A stretch of 64,000 nt of DNA. Source: Vigna angularis (Eukaryota > Streptophyta > Magnoliopsida > Fabales > Fabaceae). A model generated the notes under the pieces. That model saw nothing but the letters and a program-made list of their open reading frames with translations, searched no databases and was not told the origin of the DNA. Of the stretch, positions 40,584 through 53,800 are shown in pieces. The position numbers were made by a program, and so were the translations under genes. The stretch's first letter is position 1. Every line of letters starts with the position of its first letter. The stretch spans positions 51,787,631 to 51,851,630 of the forward strand of contig NC_068971.1 of NCBI RefSeq assembly GCF_016808095.1. Direction: 5' to 3'.

Positions 40584-41722
40584 CTGTAAAATGTATGTTC
40601 ATAAAACTATATGCAGGAACTATTCCTCAGTTTATCAATTGGCAAGTATCCTCCGTATAAGAAGCAGCTACTTACGCTTGTTAAATTAGAATAATAGAAA
40701 CCCTGCTAAAGGAAGAAACAAGAAAGAACAAGAAACATAAAAACTTTGGAACCAGATAATGATTCTAATGTCAAGACAACACAAGAGATAATTGTTTTAT
40801 GAGAGAAAAAAAGTTATATAAAGTGGAATACAAAGTATACAATATGACCTCAAATCCGTAACACACCAGTGGCATTCACGAGTAGTTTTACTTTACTCCT
40901 ATTCATGACGTTGTTCCAAAACCCAAGAAGCATGGCAACGTATAATAACACCATTCTGTTAAAGTTTTCAACCATATCAATCAAATGGCAGCTATGGAAG
41001 CAAGAGCACCTCTACAAGGCACTGTGGGTTAGTGTCCTAGAAGTTGCCAAGAAGAAAAGGCAAAGAAACCAAATTTAACTAACAGCCGTTGAAGAAATAC
41101 ACCGAGTTATGTGAACCATAAACGAGAAAAGAATGTGCCTTTTCCAAAATTAACACAGTTAGGTTGGACAACTCATGTGATATCTTTGACAGAAGATGAT
41201 ACGGATTTCACAGACCAATAAAGAGGATAATGACTCCCAACTTAGTGGCTAAACAATTGCAAAACCAAGCGGCAGTTCCTATGTAAATATAGAAACTGCC
41301 ATTAAAGCATTCAAATAAAAAGAAAGAAGAAAAAGGAAAGAGAAAATATAAAACTTACCATAGTGAATTATTTTATTTTATTTTAGTAACATAAGGATTT
41401 ACAAGAAAAAAACCTCCGGAGGAAACTAAAGGCACAATTCTCCAGCGTGATAAAGACGCAATGATTGTGCCAGTCAACATAAAATGAATTGATAAATCAT
41501 TTAGCAGAATCTTCATCTCTAAACTGAAGAGCTGTATTGTATGCTACGACCCGTGATCCTAAATTTATCATTCTTTTTTATATTTATTTCAGAAAAGAAG
41601 GGAAAAAGGGAAAAAACGTTACACGAGGTCATGTTTTAGGGAAATTCAATCCTACTAATCAAAGCTTCCAACTTTAGTTCATCGATTCTGCAACAACAAA
41701 AAAGAGAAAACAAAAAACTCAC
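40584..41722 (-). other. Probable 5' UTR intron of the DUF707 gene
   Basis: Reading the reverse strand, TTCCTG then GTGAGT at 41722 is a strong donor, and CATTTTACAG ending at 40584 is a strong acceptor 15 bases before the ATG. That leaves a non-coding first exon from roughly 41950 down to 41723. The interval has no coding frame of its own. Other introns or promoters within it cannot be excluded. Confidence 0.5.
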
Positions 41723-41959
41723 CAGGAAGAAGTCAAAGATCTGAGCAAATTTGGAAGACTTTCTGGTAAAAAGCAGAAGAAAAAAAACACCCCAAGTGCG
41801 AGGAGTTTGATGGGGTTGATCGAAAACGAAGATGGATATTACAGAAGGAAGAAAGAAAGAATTTTTAAGAGGCAGACACGTATAAGGAAATAAATGAACA
41901 ATGGAATCTTCTTCCCTCTGAGTGGTGGTGTGGGTTTATATGACTACAAAACAAGATCT

Positions 41960-43852
41960 TTAGAGTTTAAACAGCATGAAAGGACATGGTCCTTCATCTT
42001 TCACCTTTCTTTGGGTTTTGGGTTGTGTTCCCTTTCTCTTCTCCTACTGGATCATAGAAATTAATTTTTGTGGAGAGAGAAAGAGAAGGTAAATCGTGAT
42101 TGGTGATTGCATTTGAAAAAAATATAAGAAGAAGGAAATAATAAATAAAGAAATAAAAAGTGATGTTATTTATGGGATTGTGTTTTGTTAATTAATTGGT
42201 TTAGGCAAAGATTAAGGTGGAATGAATGAGATTATGAAATCCATTAGCCTGTTTCTGTTTCATACAAACTGCCATGTGTCGTCGTGACTAAACGGAACAA
42301 AGAAAAGACCAATCTCTCCACTTGTAAATTTCTTTTTTTATGTTACAATCAATGTTTAAAAATTAGGGAATGTTTGTTATTTTAACAGAAAAGGAATGTT
42401 TCTTAAAGAGAGTTGTTTTATTTATTTATTTATTTATTAGTCTGAATAGTTTGTTATTAGATTTTCTTTTTCTTTTTTCAATAAAATTCTCATTTTATCG
42501 TGCTGAGGTAAGAGTGTTTTGGTACATTTTAATTTCACATTTAATGTATACGTGTGTCTTCGTGATAAATGAGTTGGCATTTTTTTTTTTCAAATTTTAA
42601 TGAGAATTCTATACTATTTGAGTATGAGAATCAATATGGATAAAAATAATTATTTATAAAAAAATCACAAGAAAAATTATAATATATCAAAGATTAAATG
42701 TGGTAAGGATACAATTTTTTTTCTCTAACATCAGTTATCAAAAATAAATTATGACTGTATAAATATCAAATTACTACTAGATGAATATTAGATAATTATA
42801 TAGAAGAATAAAATATCAAATATGTCTTCAGAGTAAGTTGGAAAAAAAATGTATGTGTATATAATTTTTTAATATTATCTAGTTAATTAAAAAAATTAAA
42901 ATGAAAACAAATATGGGTGTGGAGACTATATATATATATAAATTAAAAAAAGTAAATACTACAAATATCCAATATAAAAAAGTGAATATTATTTATATTG
43001 AGTCAAATGATTCTTGATCAGGGAAGTTCAAAAGATAATTGAAGAACAAGTTCATTTATCATTTCATACTTTTTCCTTTTTTAAACACCTTTAATTTATT
43101 AGTTAATTAAAAAATTATATTCATTTTTATTTAATTATTTGAAATTTATTTCCGAGACATTTATTTTATCATTTCTACTATATTTTATCATTATTTAACA
43201 TTTCCCGTTGTTATTTTATACTTTTATTTAATATCTGTGTATACATTTTCCATTGAATATTTTATACTAGCATGTTTTCTTCTTTAATATGAATTTTATT
43301 TTTTTTAATTTATTTAATCACTATTGGTTGTGTATTTTTAAAACAGATAGCTCCTCGAATAAATACTTGTTCTGTATAACTAAAACTTCTTATAAATACT
43401 TTTTTTTTTAAATAAATACGAATTAGATTGTTATTAAACTTTATAACGAATAAATAATTTCATATATTGACATTGTTTTAAACTTATGAAAAAATCTACA
43501 AATGTTTTTTGAGAAAATAACTAAGATTAAATGTTATTTGCTGAATAATTACCATTAAAAACGTTATGATTCAGGATAATCAAACTATTCGGAGTAGCTT
43601 TAACGTATTTTATAAATAAATAAATAAAAAAACACACAGTTATATTATATTATTCAAATTATAATCAATGGGAAAAAAATTGTAATGTAGTGATTATATA
43701 ATTTCCGTAAGATTATATCATCTTAATTTCTTTACTACAATGACAAAATTTTCAACTTTCCTGACAGTCCAAATAAATGTAGTCATCGCTTTATTTTACG
43801 ACATTTTCTGAACAAAATGTAATAAATCTATTATTCTTTGCATGTATATTTA

Positions 43853-43905
<53 letters not shown>

Positions 43906-45488
43906 ATTAATTGTAAAATATCAAAAGTTTTAACAGCAGCCTTACTTATATTTAAACTGTAAACTGGAGTGAAATTAATTTAATTTAAGTTATCTCATAT
44001 TGTAATTTAGAAGAATAATAGTAAAAATCTTAGTAACACACATTTTGAAGAATAATTTCTTTATATTACTTTCTTTATATATTTTATATTAAATGATAAT
44101 TTGATTAGATGAAATACTATATTACCCTATCGTCGACATTTTTGTTGACTATAATATATTTACATATTAACTTCAACTACATCCTAATTATGTCAAATGC
44201 TAATTTAATGTATTAGAATATATAAGTTTTAACATAAATAGATAGCATTTAATAAAGACGGTTGACCAACTTTATGTAACATCAAAATTGTTGATATATA
44301 TAATATTTTTTTATAGAAGATAAAAAAAAAGTTTGTATTATTTTATGAAAGTTTGGAAGTAATTAGTTCCTCTTTAAAATCCATCATTCGTTAATTAGAA
44401 CATTGCTTTTATTTAGGTTTGTGTTACGGCGATAACCCTAACACATCAAAAACAGCTACCAAAGCAACATCATAAACCTAAGACCCAACCATTTCACCAC
44501 ACAAAAAGCTCATGCATACCTTCATTTATAATCCCTAATTAACCTTTCAACCAAATCGCACCACAGAGTGTTAAATTAGGGTTTTTGTGAGTTAACTTTG
44601 TTTTGAGTGATGTATACGTAACTCACCAAACTAAACAAATACTTATGTATAAGTTAATAAAAAATTATTAAAATAACAAAAAATATAGTCTTTATTTTAA
44701 AAAAAAATTGAATCAATTTAATTTTTCAACTTTATAAATGAATGGAATTAATTCCGAAACAATACAGAATTTTGTTGAATTATCAAATGAGATTCCACCA
44801 TAAATGATAATGTTTAACCATGTCATTATACGCATGAATTAATTATTTTTTGAATTAATTAAATTAAAAAATTCAAAAAATTTATTATTTTGAAAACTTT
44901 TCAAAGTAGACAATCCGAAATAATTAAAGTTTTTTTTTAAAAAAAAATCAATTGTAATCTACATGTATATAATGACACATATAATCATGATAAAACATCA
45001 TAAAAAGTTATATAAAATTTTAAAGTCCATTCATTTTAGAGACTAAAAATCCTCTTATTTTTTAAACTAAGAATTAAATTCGCTCAAAATTTTAAAGAGA
45101 AATTAATTATAATTATATGTAAAAGTTAATTAAAAAATGTTTAATCTTTTACTATTTTAGTATTTTTTATTTGTACCCACTTTATTTAGAGTTTGAAAAA
45201 AAATTGTGAGTGAAATGTAAGTAAACTTTATGATAGGGAAATAGTACATTTTGTGGTTCCAACATAGTACACATTCTTTTAATATCACCGTTTTCATTCA
45301 TAGCCAAAAACTCACCACATAGTCAGGGGACCAACATATTCAATGCTCTCAAATACTAAAATTCAAATCAGCTGTAATGTTAGGCACAATAGTAATACCA
45401 TAATTAATATTCAAATTAATTAAGATTTAAAAATTTTGTTGAATAAACCAATATAAATTTATTTAAGAACGTACCCTAACATCAAAAG
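41960..45488. other. AT-rich intergenic DNA
   Basis: The left end is the presumed promoter of the DUF707 gene. No gene is seen. A TA/GA microsatellite lies at 43853-43902. A moderately AC-rich patch at 44430-44570 has no open frame. Confidence 0.4.
43853..43902. repeat. (TA)n(GA)n compound microsatellite
   Basis: A short TA run followed by about 38 bases of GA repeats. GA tracts can bind BPC/GAGA factors, but no gene start lies nearby. Confidence 0.9.
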
Positions 45489-45561
45489 GACTCCATGGCC
45501 CAATGGATAAGGCGCTGGTCTACGGAACCAGAGATTCTGGGTTCGATCCCCAGTGGAGTCG
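45489..45561 (+). tRNA. tRNA-Arg (anticodon ACG)
   Basis: A 73-base cloverleaf. The acceptor stem GACTCCA pairs with TGGAGTC, with G as discriminator base. The A-box-like TGGCCCAATGG lies in the D arm. The anticodon arm CTGGT-CTACGGA-ACCAG places ACG at the anticodon; A34 would be read as inosine, decoding CGU, CGC and CGA. The T arm carries GGTTCGATCC (B box). There is no intron and no encoded CCA. A TTTTT run at 45569-45573 can terminate RNA polymerase III, and CAA occurs just upstream as in many plant tRNA genes. It stands alone with no second tRNA nearby. Confidence 0.97.
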
Positions 45562-45568
45562 TTATTTC

Positions 45569-45573
45569 TTTTT
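45569..45573 (+). terminator. Pol III T-run terminator of tRNA-Arg
   Basis: Five T residues, eight bases after the tRNA 3' end. Confidence 0.7.
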
Positions 45574-48193
45574 CGTAATTTTATTTTTTTATTAAAACTT
45601 TTTTCTGAGATTAAAAGTTACTTTTCAACTCAAGGGTGGAAGGAACACGGTCCATGGGCGTTTTTAGCATTAGTAAGGACACAGCTTCTTCTTGCACCTC
45701 GTAAATTTCTACCTTCACTCCCATGTAGAAAGATTTCATTTTGTGTAATCTGATGCCTTCCAAAAAATAGAGATAGTTAAGGAAAAAAATAGATAATCTG
45801 GAAGTCACTTAATTTTCAAATTATACAATTTGAATTTTTTTTCTAAGAAAAAATACTTCTGAATTACACAATCAATTTTTTTTATTACACAATCTAAAAA
45901 TCATTTTTCCATATTTTGCAATCCAAAAAAGACAAGAGTAAATATTTTTTAGCATGGAATGCAATAATAAATTTATGAAGGTACATAAAGAAACTGCCTA
46001 GTAAGGAACTTGTTTGTAGTTTCTTTAGCTTAGTTTTGTGTTGGGCTAATTTCTTTTTCCACCCGAGGTTTTTCTCTTGCACCTTACAGATGTTAAAATA
46101 TTCTTTTTGACTTTTTCTAACACTTTTATTGAAACTTCCTGTGCTATCTAAAGTTTTAAAATATATACTTAATTATATAACTTGAATAAGTAATTTAAGT
46201 GTTAATGGTATGTAACTTTCAAATTATATAATTTTAAATTTAAAAGTGATACACAAATTTCATAATTTAAAAATAATCTTTTTTCGTAAAAAATAAATAA
46301 ATTATATAATTTCGAAATTCCCCCAATTTCACAGTAGTACACTGATGAAGTTGAATCCAAACTTTTCAGCACACTACACAAAAAAATAAAATAAATAAAA
46401 TAGTTAAGGTGGTTATGACGACAATGGTTACGCACGCATAGAAGGTTTTCAATATTTCTCTCAATTTATTTATTATATTAAAATATGTCCAAAACTACCA
46501 CTTATTCCTACTTTGACCACCTGTACTTTTTGCTTATTTTGAAACTTCATACCATGTCCAGTGATTACATATAAAAATGGTTTTCATTAGTATTATCTAA
46601 ATATATTTCGTTTTTATCAAATACACTTAAGTCAGAATAGTATAAGTCAAACTCGTTTTTCAATAGGATTATTTTTTTTATCGGCTTTTTATAGGATTAT
46701 TTTAATTCAACCTCTCTGGTGTAAACTTTAACTCAAAAATCAAACTAATTGTCAAGAAATACAATATAGTCTCAAAATAATTCTTAATATTACACCTCCA
46801 CGATAAATAGTTACACAAGACTTACAAAAGATAATTGTTCCATTTATTGCATATTTTAAAATTGAGTAATTGTTTTTGTCTTATTAACGACCAAATCATT
46901 TTTTATTTATACAATGAGAACCAAAATCATATTTATCATAAATTTAATCAACAACCAGCCAAATAACTATGTTTCTCAATAAAAGTATACCAATAGATAA
47001 AATAAAAGCTTAACTTTAAAACATTTAACAAAAAAAGACATTGTTGGCTAAAATTAACTTTAAGAACATTATTAATCCAATCACAGTTTCCAAGGTGAAT
47101 ACGAACATATGAATAAAATCCTTTTTTAGTGAATATAAACAATCCAGAACATGGTGAAATCTTCTTTGGGAGAGGAACTCCTAATTAATTATTTTCCCAT
47201 AGGCTTATCATGTGTAGTTCTTTCTGCTAATTTCTACGATGATTAGACAATAAGACAATAAAGTCATAATCAAGATTTGACCACAAATTTTATCCATGCA
47301 CCAGATGTGTTTGTACTCTTCTGTTTCCCTTTTCTTATAGGCACTATTCAAACCAATCCAATATATAACTGGAATAACCAATTTTATCCAAACAAATTAC
47401 ATTTTTAATTACAATCTAATCTAAAGTTACTAAGTGTCCTATGAATTGTATAATAGATTTAGGAGGTTAAACCCCAGATGAACCTCAATTAAAATTCTTA
47501 AGCTAACGTTCCTAATATTCTTATGTTTCAAACAACGAAAAAATAGACACCTAAAACCAATATTTATGGGTCAATTTATTTGTATATTACTAAGATAAAA
47601 TTCTAAATATCATAAGTTTTATGTAAGGATAACATAACATACCTTAAAATTTCTAGGCTGACATCACACATACTAAAGTAAAGTATAATTTTTTTTACAG
47701 TCCACAAGCATTAGTAACATTTTGCAATCACCAAAAGAACAAGTGGTGGGAAGAAAATAAATAAAATACCTCAATATGTGTACATCAGATATCATCATCA
47801 TCTGCATATCTGTTCTTCACCAACCATTGAGGAACCTGTCATAATCGCAATACCACCACACTGCTCACGTGAATCATGTTTTAAGAACATGTCAACCGTG
47901 GAATATCTAGGTTTTACAAGCAGCTGTAACTACAAACCGATCAGGATCATGAAAGTGGTCATATAAATATAATTTTTGGCGGTATGAAATATGAGAAGAT
48001 GATAATGAAAAACTATAAAAAGTAGCAGCATAATAAAAACTGAGATTCGAAGAGGAAATAGATATATGTCCAGCATATCCCGATAGAATGGAATTTGCAT
48101 TGCTATAATCAAACACGCGATAAAACCAAGGCAAGTTTAAGAGAAGATGAAAAACTATTGTTACAAAATTTGCGTGAGAGGGGAAAAGTGAAA
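45574..48193. other. AT-rich intergenic DNA
   Basis: No gene seen. Frames of 60-80 codons occur on both strands but have AT-driven composition. The part from about 47750 may contain the 3' UTR of the SufE-like gene. Confidence 0.4.
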
Positions 48194-48796
48194 TCAGAGC
48201 AAATCTTTGGCGGCAGTTTGCATGGTGAACAAAACGTTGTGCCACGTATTGGTCCGGGAGTGGGCCTTGAGACTCATCCCCAATCCAACATTGACGTCGG
48301 CCAAATCTTCCCTCTCGACCATGAGGACCTCCTCGGGTTTCGCGCCGTCGAGAATCCAGACCAGACACCAGCAGAAGCCTTTCGAAATCTCGGAGTCGCT
48401 GTCGGCGCGGAAGCGCATCCTCCGCCGCTCGTCGATCTCAGCCACCACCCATACCTGGGTGGCGCAGCCGACGACTCGGTTGGCCGGAACCCGGTCGGCG
48501 TCAAGGAAGGGCGGGAGGAGGGAGGCGTAGTGGAGAAGGCGTTTGACGCGGTCGATGGGTTGGGAGAGAGAGGTGAACTCGGAGGCGATGTTGTTTAGCT
48601 TGTCGGCGACGTTGGATCGGAGTTTGGGTTTGGTGCATAGAGCGTTAACGGCGTTGGATTTGGAAGGAGTGAAGGTGTTAGGTTTTGGGAAAATAGGGGA
48701 ACTGAAAGAATAAGAAGAAGAAGATAATGATGATGATGATGATGATGATGATGGATTGAATAGGGTCGTTATTGTGACTGCAGCTGATAAAACCAT
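48194..48796 (-). CDS. SufE-like protein, plastid-targeted (SufE2 type)
   Basis: A single-exon gene of 200 residues, ATG at 48796. The first 50 or so residues are rich in Ser, Thr and Pro and almost lack acidic residues, as expected for a chloroplast transit peptide. The SufE domain follows (about 63-198). NRVVGCATQVWV places the sulfur-accepting cysteine at C111, and the rest reads AEIDERRRMRFRADSDS, SKGFCWCLVWILDG and ARTNTW-like SRTNTWHNVLFTMQ. SufE proteins accept persulfide from a cysteine desulfurase (plastid NFS2) and stimulate it for Fe-S cluster assembly. There is no BolA or quinolinate-synthase fusion, so it is not of the SufE1 or SufE3 type. The serine run comes from an in-frame trinucleotide microsatellite at about 48728-48754. 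The forward strand is also partly open but lacks any family match. Confidence 0.93.
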   Translation of the reverse strand: MVLSAAVTITTLFNPSSSSSSSSLSSSSYSFSSPIFPKPNTFTPSKSNAVNALCTKPKLRSNVADKLNNIASEFTSLSQPIDRVKRLLHYASLLPPFLDADRVPANRVVGCATQVWVVAEIDERRRMRFRADSDSEISKGFCWCLVWILDGAKPEEVLMVEREDLADVNVGLGMSLKAHSRTNTWHNVLFTMQTAAKDLL

Positions 48797-50847
48797 TTTT
48801 GTAATTTAAGAAACAAAAAATCATTGATTTACCATTGTTGCAGAGAGGAAGAAGACGACGGAAATGGAACGGAAGAGAAGAGAAGAATGGAGAAAGGTTC
48901 AGAGAATGAATTCTTTAACCCGCCAATTCCTCTATATCTGACTTTTCTAAATATCTATCCTTATTTACAAAATCTCCTATGTTTTTCTTTTTTTAGTATA
49001 ATTGAAAAAATATATAATTTTGATATAAACTCCTCAATTTTATTAATAATTAAAACAATTGAGTATATTTTTAGTAATTATTATATGCTTTTATTAAAAA
49101 AATAAATTAATATGTAATTAATCTATAATTAAAAATCATTAATAATTTTAAATTTATCATGATTCACGTTACTTACATGCAACAATAAATAAATCATTTG
49201 TTAGATTCAATTAATTTTTAAATTTATATTGAATTTAAGTATTTCTAATTGAGTTTTTATTAATTTTTGTTTGTTTGTTGAATATACAATTTTTTTATAT
49301 TTTTTCATTTAATTCTATTATTTTAATTGAATCTTATTGTTTACTTGTTAATATGTGTTACAAAAATATAAAATAATAATACTATTAATATGAAATAATA
49401 AATTATTTTTATTATTGAAAAATTACTTCATTAATGATGACAGAAAAATTTCTTAATAATCATTGAAAAATATAACGAAATCATAATTAAACATCTTATC
49501 AATAAATAAAATATAAACATTAATTTTATTTTAACCCTAATATCATTTATACAAACCTTAGATTTATACAATATATAAGATGACAAGACCACACATTTAA
49601 TGAAAAAAAAAATAATAAAAATTCACTTAAAAATGTAAATATTTTAAGTACTTACTACATGAAAGTATTTAATTAAAAATTCAACAACTTTAAATGTAAT
49701 TAAATTTAAATTATTTAAGTAATATTTAGTGATAGTGTTTGGTTAGTTTCTTTTATTTTAAGAAAAGCTATTTAGATGTCTCTTTGTATGAAACATTTAT
49801 AGAACCAAAAGCCAATTTTTCCATTCCTTTTAAATTAATTTAATCCTGTTAAATCTTGTTCATGATGCAATGGCTTACGTCACTTATTTCAAATAAAATA
49901 TAAGGCACTTCACTTTAAAAAAGAAAACTATGTGGAAGTAGTCAAATGCGTTTAAGTGTGTTTATACTAAAATTTTAGTGAGAAGGTTGCTTTATATTTT
50001 CCTTTATAGTGAAACTTAATGTTTTTAATCACTGGGTTTTAAATAGAAAAGTTTAAAATAATATGTACAATTCAATTTGCAAAAATTTAGACTGTGAAAA
50101 ATAAATATACATGATTTTTAACAAAAGGAAATTTAATCACAGAAGAAACCAAAGAAATTAAAATTACACATAAACCTATAATATTTACTAATGCATGAAA
50201 ATGTCAGTAGTTTAGTTTGATTTAAATTTTAATTAAATAACTATTTAAACCAAATATAAAATCATATATAATTTGATTTAAATTCAATATAAATTTTGAA
50301 TCAAACTAAATCAAGTGAGTTCGAATCAATACTAATGATTAAACATCTCTTTAAAAAATTATTTAAATTTTTATAATAAAAAACTATCAAATAAAAAAAT
50401 CTTTTCTAAGTTATTTTTATTTGTTGTTGTATTTATATTTTTAATTTGCAATGCTTATAAAAAACTTACATAATTTTATTATTTGCAATACAATGGTTAT
50501 GTTACTTTAGTAAATATAAAGAACCTTAGACATACATTAATTTTCAATTAACTAAATATGTGACATCATATTTAAGTATAACAAATGATTTCATTTGATT
50601 TAATCCTGTTATTGTATTTCAATAAATAAAAAATTAAACGATTGGATTTAGAAATAAGTGGATTCAAAAAATTCAAAAACAAATTAATTTTGATCCACTG
50701 TAATGTTTTTAATCAACCTGATTTTAAGCACTCGTAATATTTTTGCCATTTCTTAGGATGATTGATGTTTCACGTAATAGGTGAATGATGTCATTGAATT
50801 TCATCTGTCCATATAAAAAAAGAAAAAGGAAATGCCTTTTTTCTCTT
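48797..50847. other. Intergenic DNA between the SufE-like and GH27 genes
   Basis: The left part holds the SufE-like promoter and 5' leader. The rest is very AT-rich. No gene, RNA or clear repeat boundary was seen. The right end probably includes the 3' UTR of the GH27 gene. Confidence 0.4.
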
Positions 50848-53800
50848 TTAGCTGCATTTCAGAACAATTAGTGCACTTCCATGCATTTCCACTGCTGCTG
50901 ATAGCCTCCATTGTGTTATTTCTACAGCATTTCCACTCCACACTTCACTGCCCTCACAAGAACTGAAGTCTCTGAAGTCTCTGGCAGGAAGAAACTTAGC
51001 CAGGTCAGATGCCTGTGCAGACATTACTGTCTTCTGTTCATTTAGATTGAAGAAAGCAATATAGACTTCTCCTACACAGAGATACAATTGTAAGAGTTAG
51101 AACAGAATAACTCCAAAGAATTCTTTAATGTGACATGCTACTAGTTCAACCTCAACCAGTGTCTGCAAAATATACACTAATGCAGTTTTTTGGATTGGAT
51201 TAAGTGCAGAAACAAAACAATCAAAATTTAGCTGTAGTTTTTGTTAACAGACCTTTTCTTCCTGTAGCAATCCAAGAGCGCAAGCCACCAGAATTAATAG
51301 TATCTGCAAAAGTAAGCAGCTTGCATCATGAATATTAAATCTGAGGAAAAACCAAGATAAACTCTACAACTGCATGAATCAAACATCATTCTGGAAAGTG
51401 TATTTGCAAATTTTCACCTTCGGTAGACTCTACTGTTGCACACAAGCCAGAATAACTATTGACCAGGGTCCCATTAGGATTCAATTCCCACATCTGTGAA
51501 TGACTCAAAAATCAGTTTATAACAGAATACACAAAAAAAATATACATGTAAAGATGCATATCTAAATGTTATTTCATGTAAAAAACATGCGAAAGTAATA
51601 TTAAGATTGGAAGAGGAGCAGTGTGTGCTGCACAAGCAAGATTATCTTTGAATTGTATAAAACTCAGACAAAATTGCAAAAACTACAAGCTGGGGCAACA
51701 TGCACCCTTGCAAAACCTAAAGATAGATTAAACATACCTGATTTGAATCCCACCTGCAGGTAGAAAATGTCCCTCTCTTGAACTCTTTAGAGGTGAGCTT
51801 GCGTTTTGGAGAAGCATCCAAGCAAAATTTTATTCTGTTTGTTGCAACTAAGTGATGTTTCCCGTGATGATACTCTTGATACATACTCACTTCATCTCTG
51901 TATCAGTATCCAAGTACCAATTTCTGTTGTTAACATCATTATTATTCATATCAGAGTTAGGAAAAATGGAACATAGCAAGATAAGCAAGATTACAATGGG
52001 AAGTAAAGTTCTCTTTTGTGCACACAGAAGGGGGCAAGATGCTTGTTTCCTAAACTCCTTTTCCAACATATTCTTTCAAGATATAGGTTAAGCCTTTCAC
52101 TAGCCCAACCTATTGCCTTTGACTCGGTGCACTTTGTGAGGCCTAATGAATGGGTGAAAGTTGTTTTTATTTCTTTGCCACTTCTTCTCAAACTAAGATC
52201 CTGATCTTCACTCTTCACAATTGTGATATAAGGAAACTGCCAATGCGGCAAAGTAAATATGATACTAATTTGATCAAAATATTATTACACCAAAATATTT
52301 AGATGGCTCACATACCTCCATATTATTTGAGCTAAAAGAATTAATCTCGAGAAGGGTGGGATTTGTGATAATATCATATGTACTAGGATCAATCTTCCGA
52401 ACATCCCCACCATACATAAGGGGAGACTTTGCCATAGACCAAAGAGTCATCTACGGGGTAGAAAGACATTCACTCAGTCTATTGATAATACATATACAGT
52501 TGTAAGCAAATTAAAGTTAGCACATGAATATATCAGAAAAAAAACCTAGCTGTGCTTGTAGAAATACCTGTGTCTTCTTTTCTTCCAGATTGAGACGACT
52601 AAACCTATGTGGACCTTCAATTGAACCTTCCAAAACCAAAGAAAAAAGTGAAAATGCAGTATCATAATCCATTTTTCCCGTGAGTCTAAATTTAAACAGC
52701 TTGTGGCAATTTCCCACGACGAGACTGCTGAATATCTTGAGTTTTCTAATCTAACAGTTTCAGTGAACCAGCAATGTCCTCTTCATGGAAGAGTAAATCT
52801 ATATGCAGACAAATGCTTACAATGCCACCGGATTCTGGTTTCACATAAAAGTTATTTGCTTAAAACAACAAAAAGGGCAGAAGATAGAGGAAGGATAAAT
52901 GATTAATGAAAACAGAAGTAATTCTGTCCATGATCACATTGTTGGTAGCTAACTGATTAAAAGTACAAGGGTAATCATATTAATACAGGACAGAGAAAAA
53001 GTAGCAGCCCGGCCTCATTACCAGGATCAGTTAGCCATCCAAAGGGTAGCATATCCAAATCAGGCCAAGATTTCCCCGTTAAACCTTCTGCTCCTATCAT
53101 ATTAGCATTTGAGAAATCCCTGATAGAATCAAATAACTAAAGTTATATGATATAATGATGGAATAACAGACCAGGGATTCAGAAATAAAATATTATCGAG
53201 GTACTCTAAAGGCAGATACAAATGTGTCAACTAAGTTATAAGTAACCACCTGGCAATATCAAAATGTGATTTGACATCCCCCCATGTATCCCAGTCATCT
53301 CCTGTTACACGATACATATTGACCAGTCCACTGACATCCTTGGCCATGGCTGGTGTCACACTAGTTCCAGGAGACAAAGAATACACAATGGGGCGATCAA
53401 ACTGCTTGAGAACCTGGATGGAATGACAAGTAATTAGTAGCTTCCAAAGGATCTTCCATGATATTACCAATCTTGGGTTTTCAGACGAGAATAAGGGGAA
53501 TGGAAGGTAGGAGGACAGGAGAACTCCAGAATACCTCAGAAACATAGGTTATTTCATTTAAATCAAAGTCATCCCCGAATACACAGTCATGTTTCACTGC
53601 GTGGAAAGTAGAAAAGCTGTTAAAATAGCCGTCAATGAAAGACATAACCTCTGAATTACATGATATAGTTTTGAGTACTTTCTGTTGGTTTTTTACTTCA
53701 GCCTAACCCCTGAATTAAAGTATGAACACATAGGCAATCTACAGCGATATGATAAGATATGAAACTTTTAAGTCAAGTTTATGAGACCATTAAACACGTA

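Noticed and set aside
48095..48598. Long + strand frame opposite the SufE-like gene
   Set aside because: It is a shadow caused by the GC-rich coding strand. The reverse strand carries the complete SufE domain.
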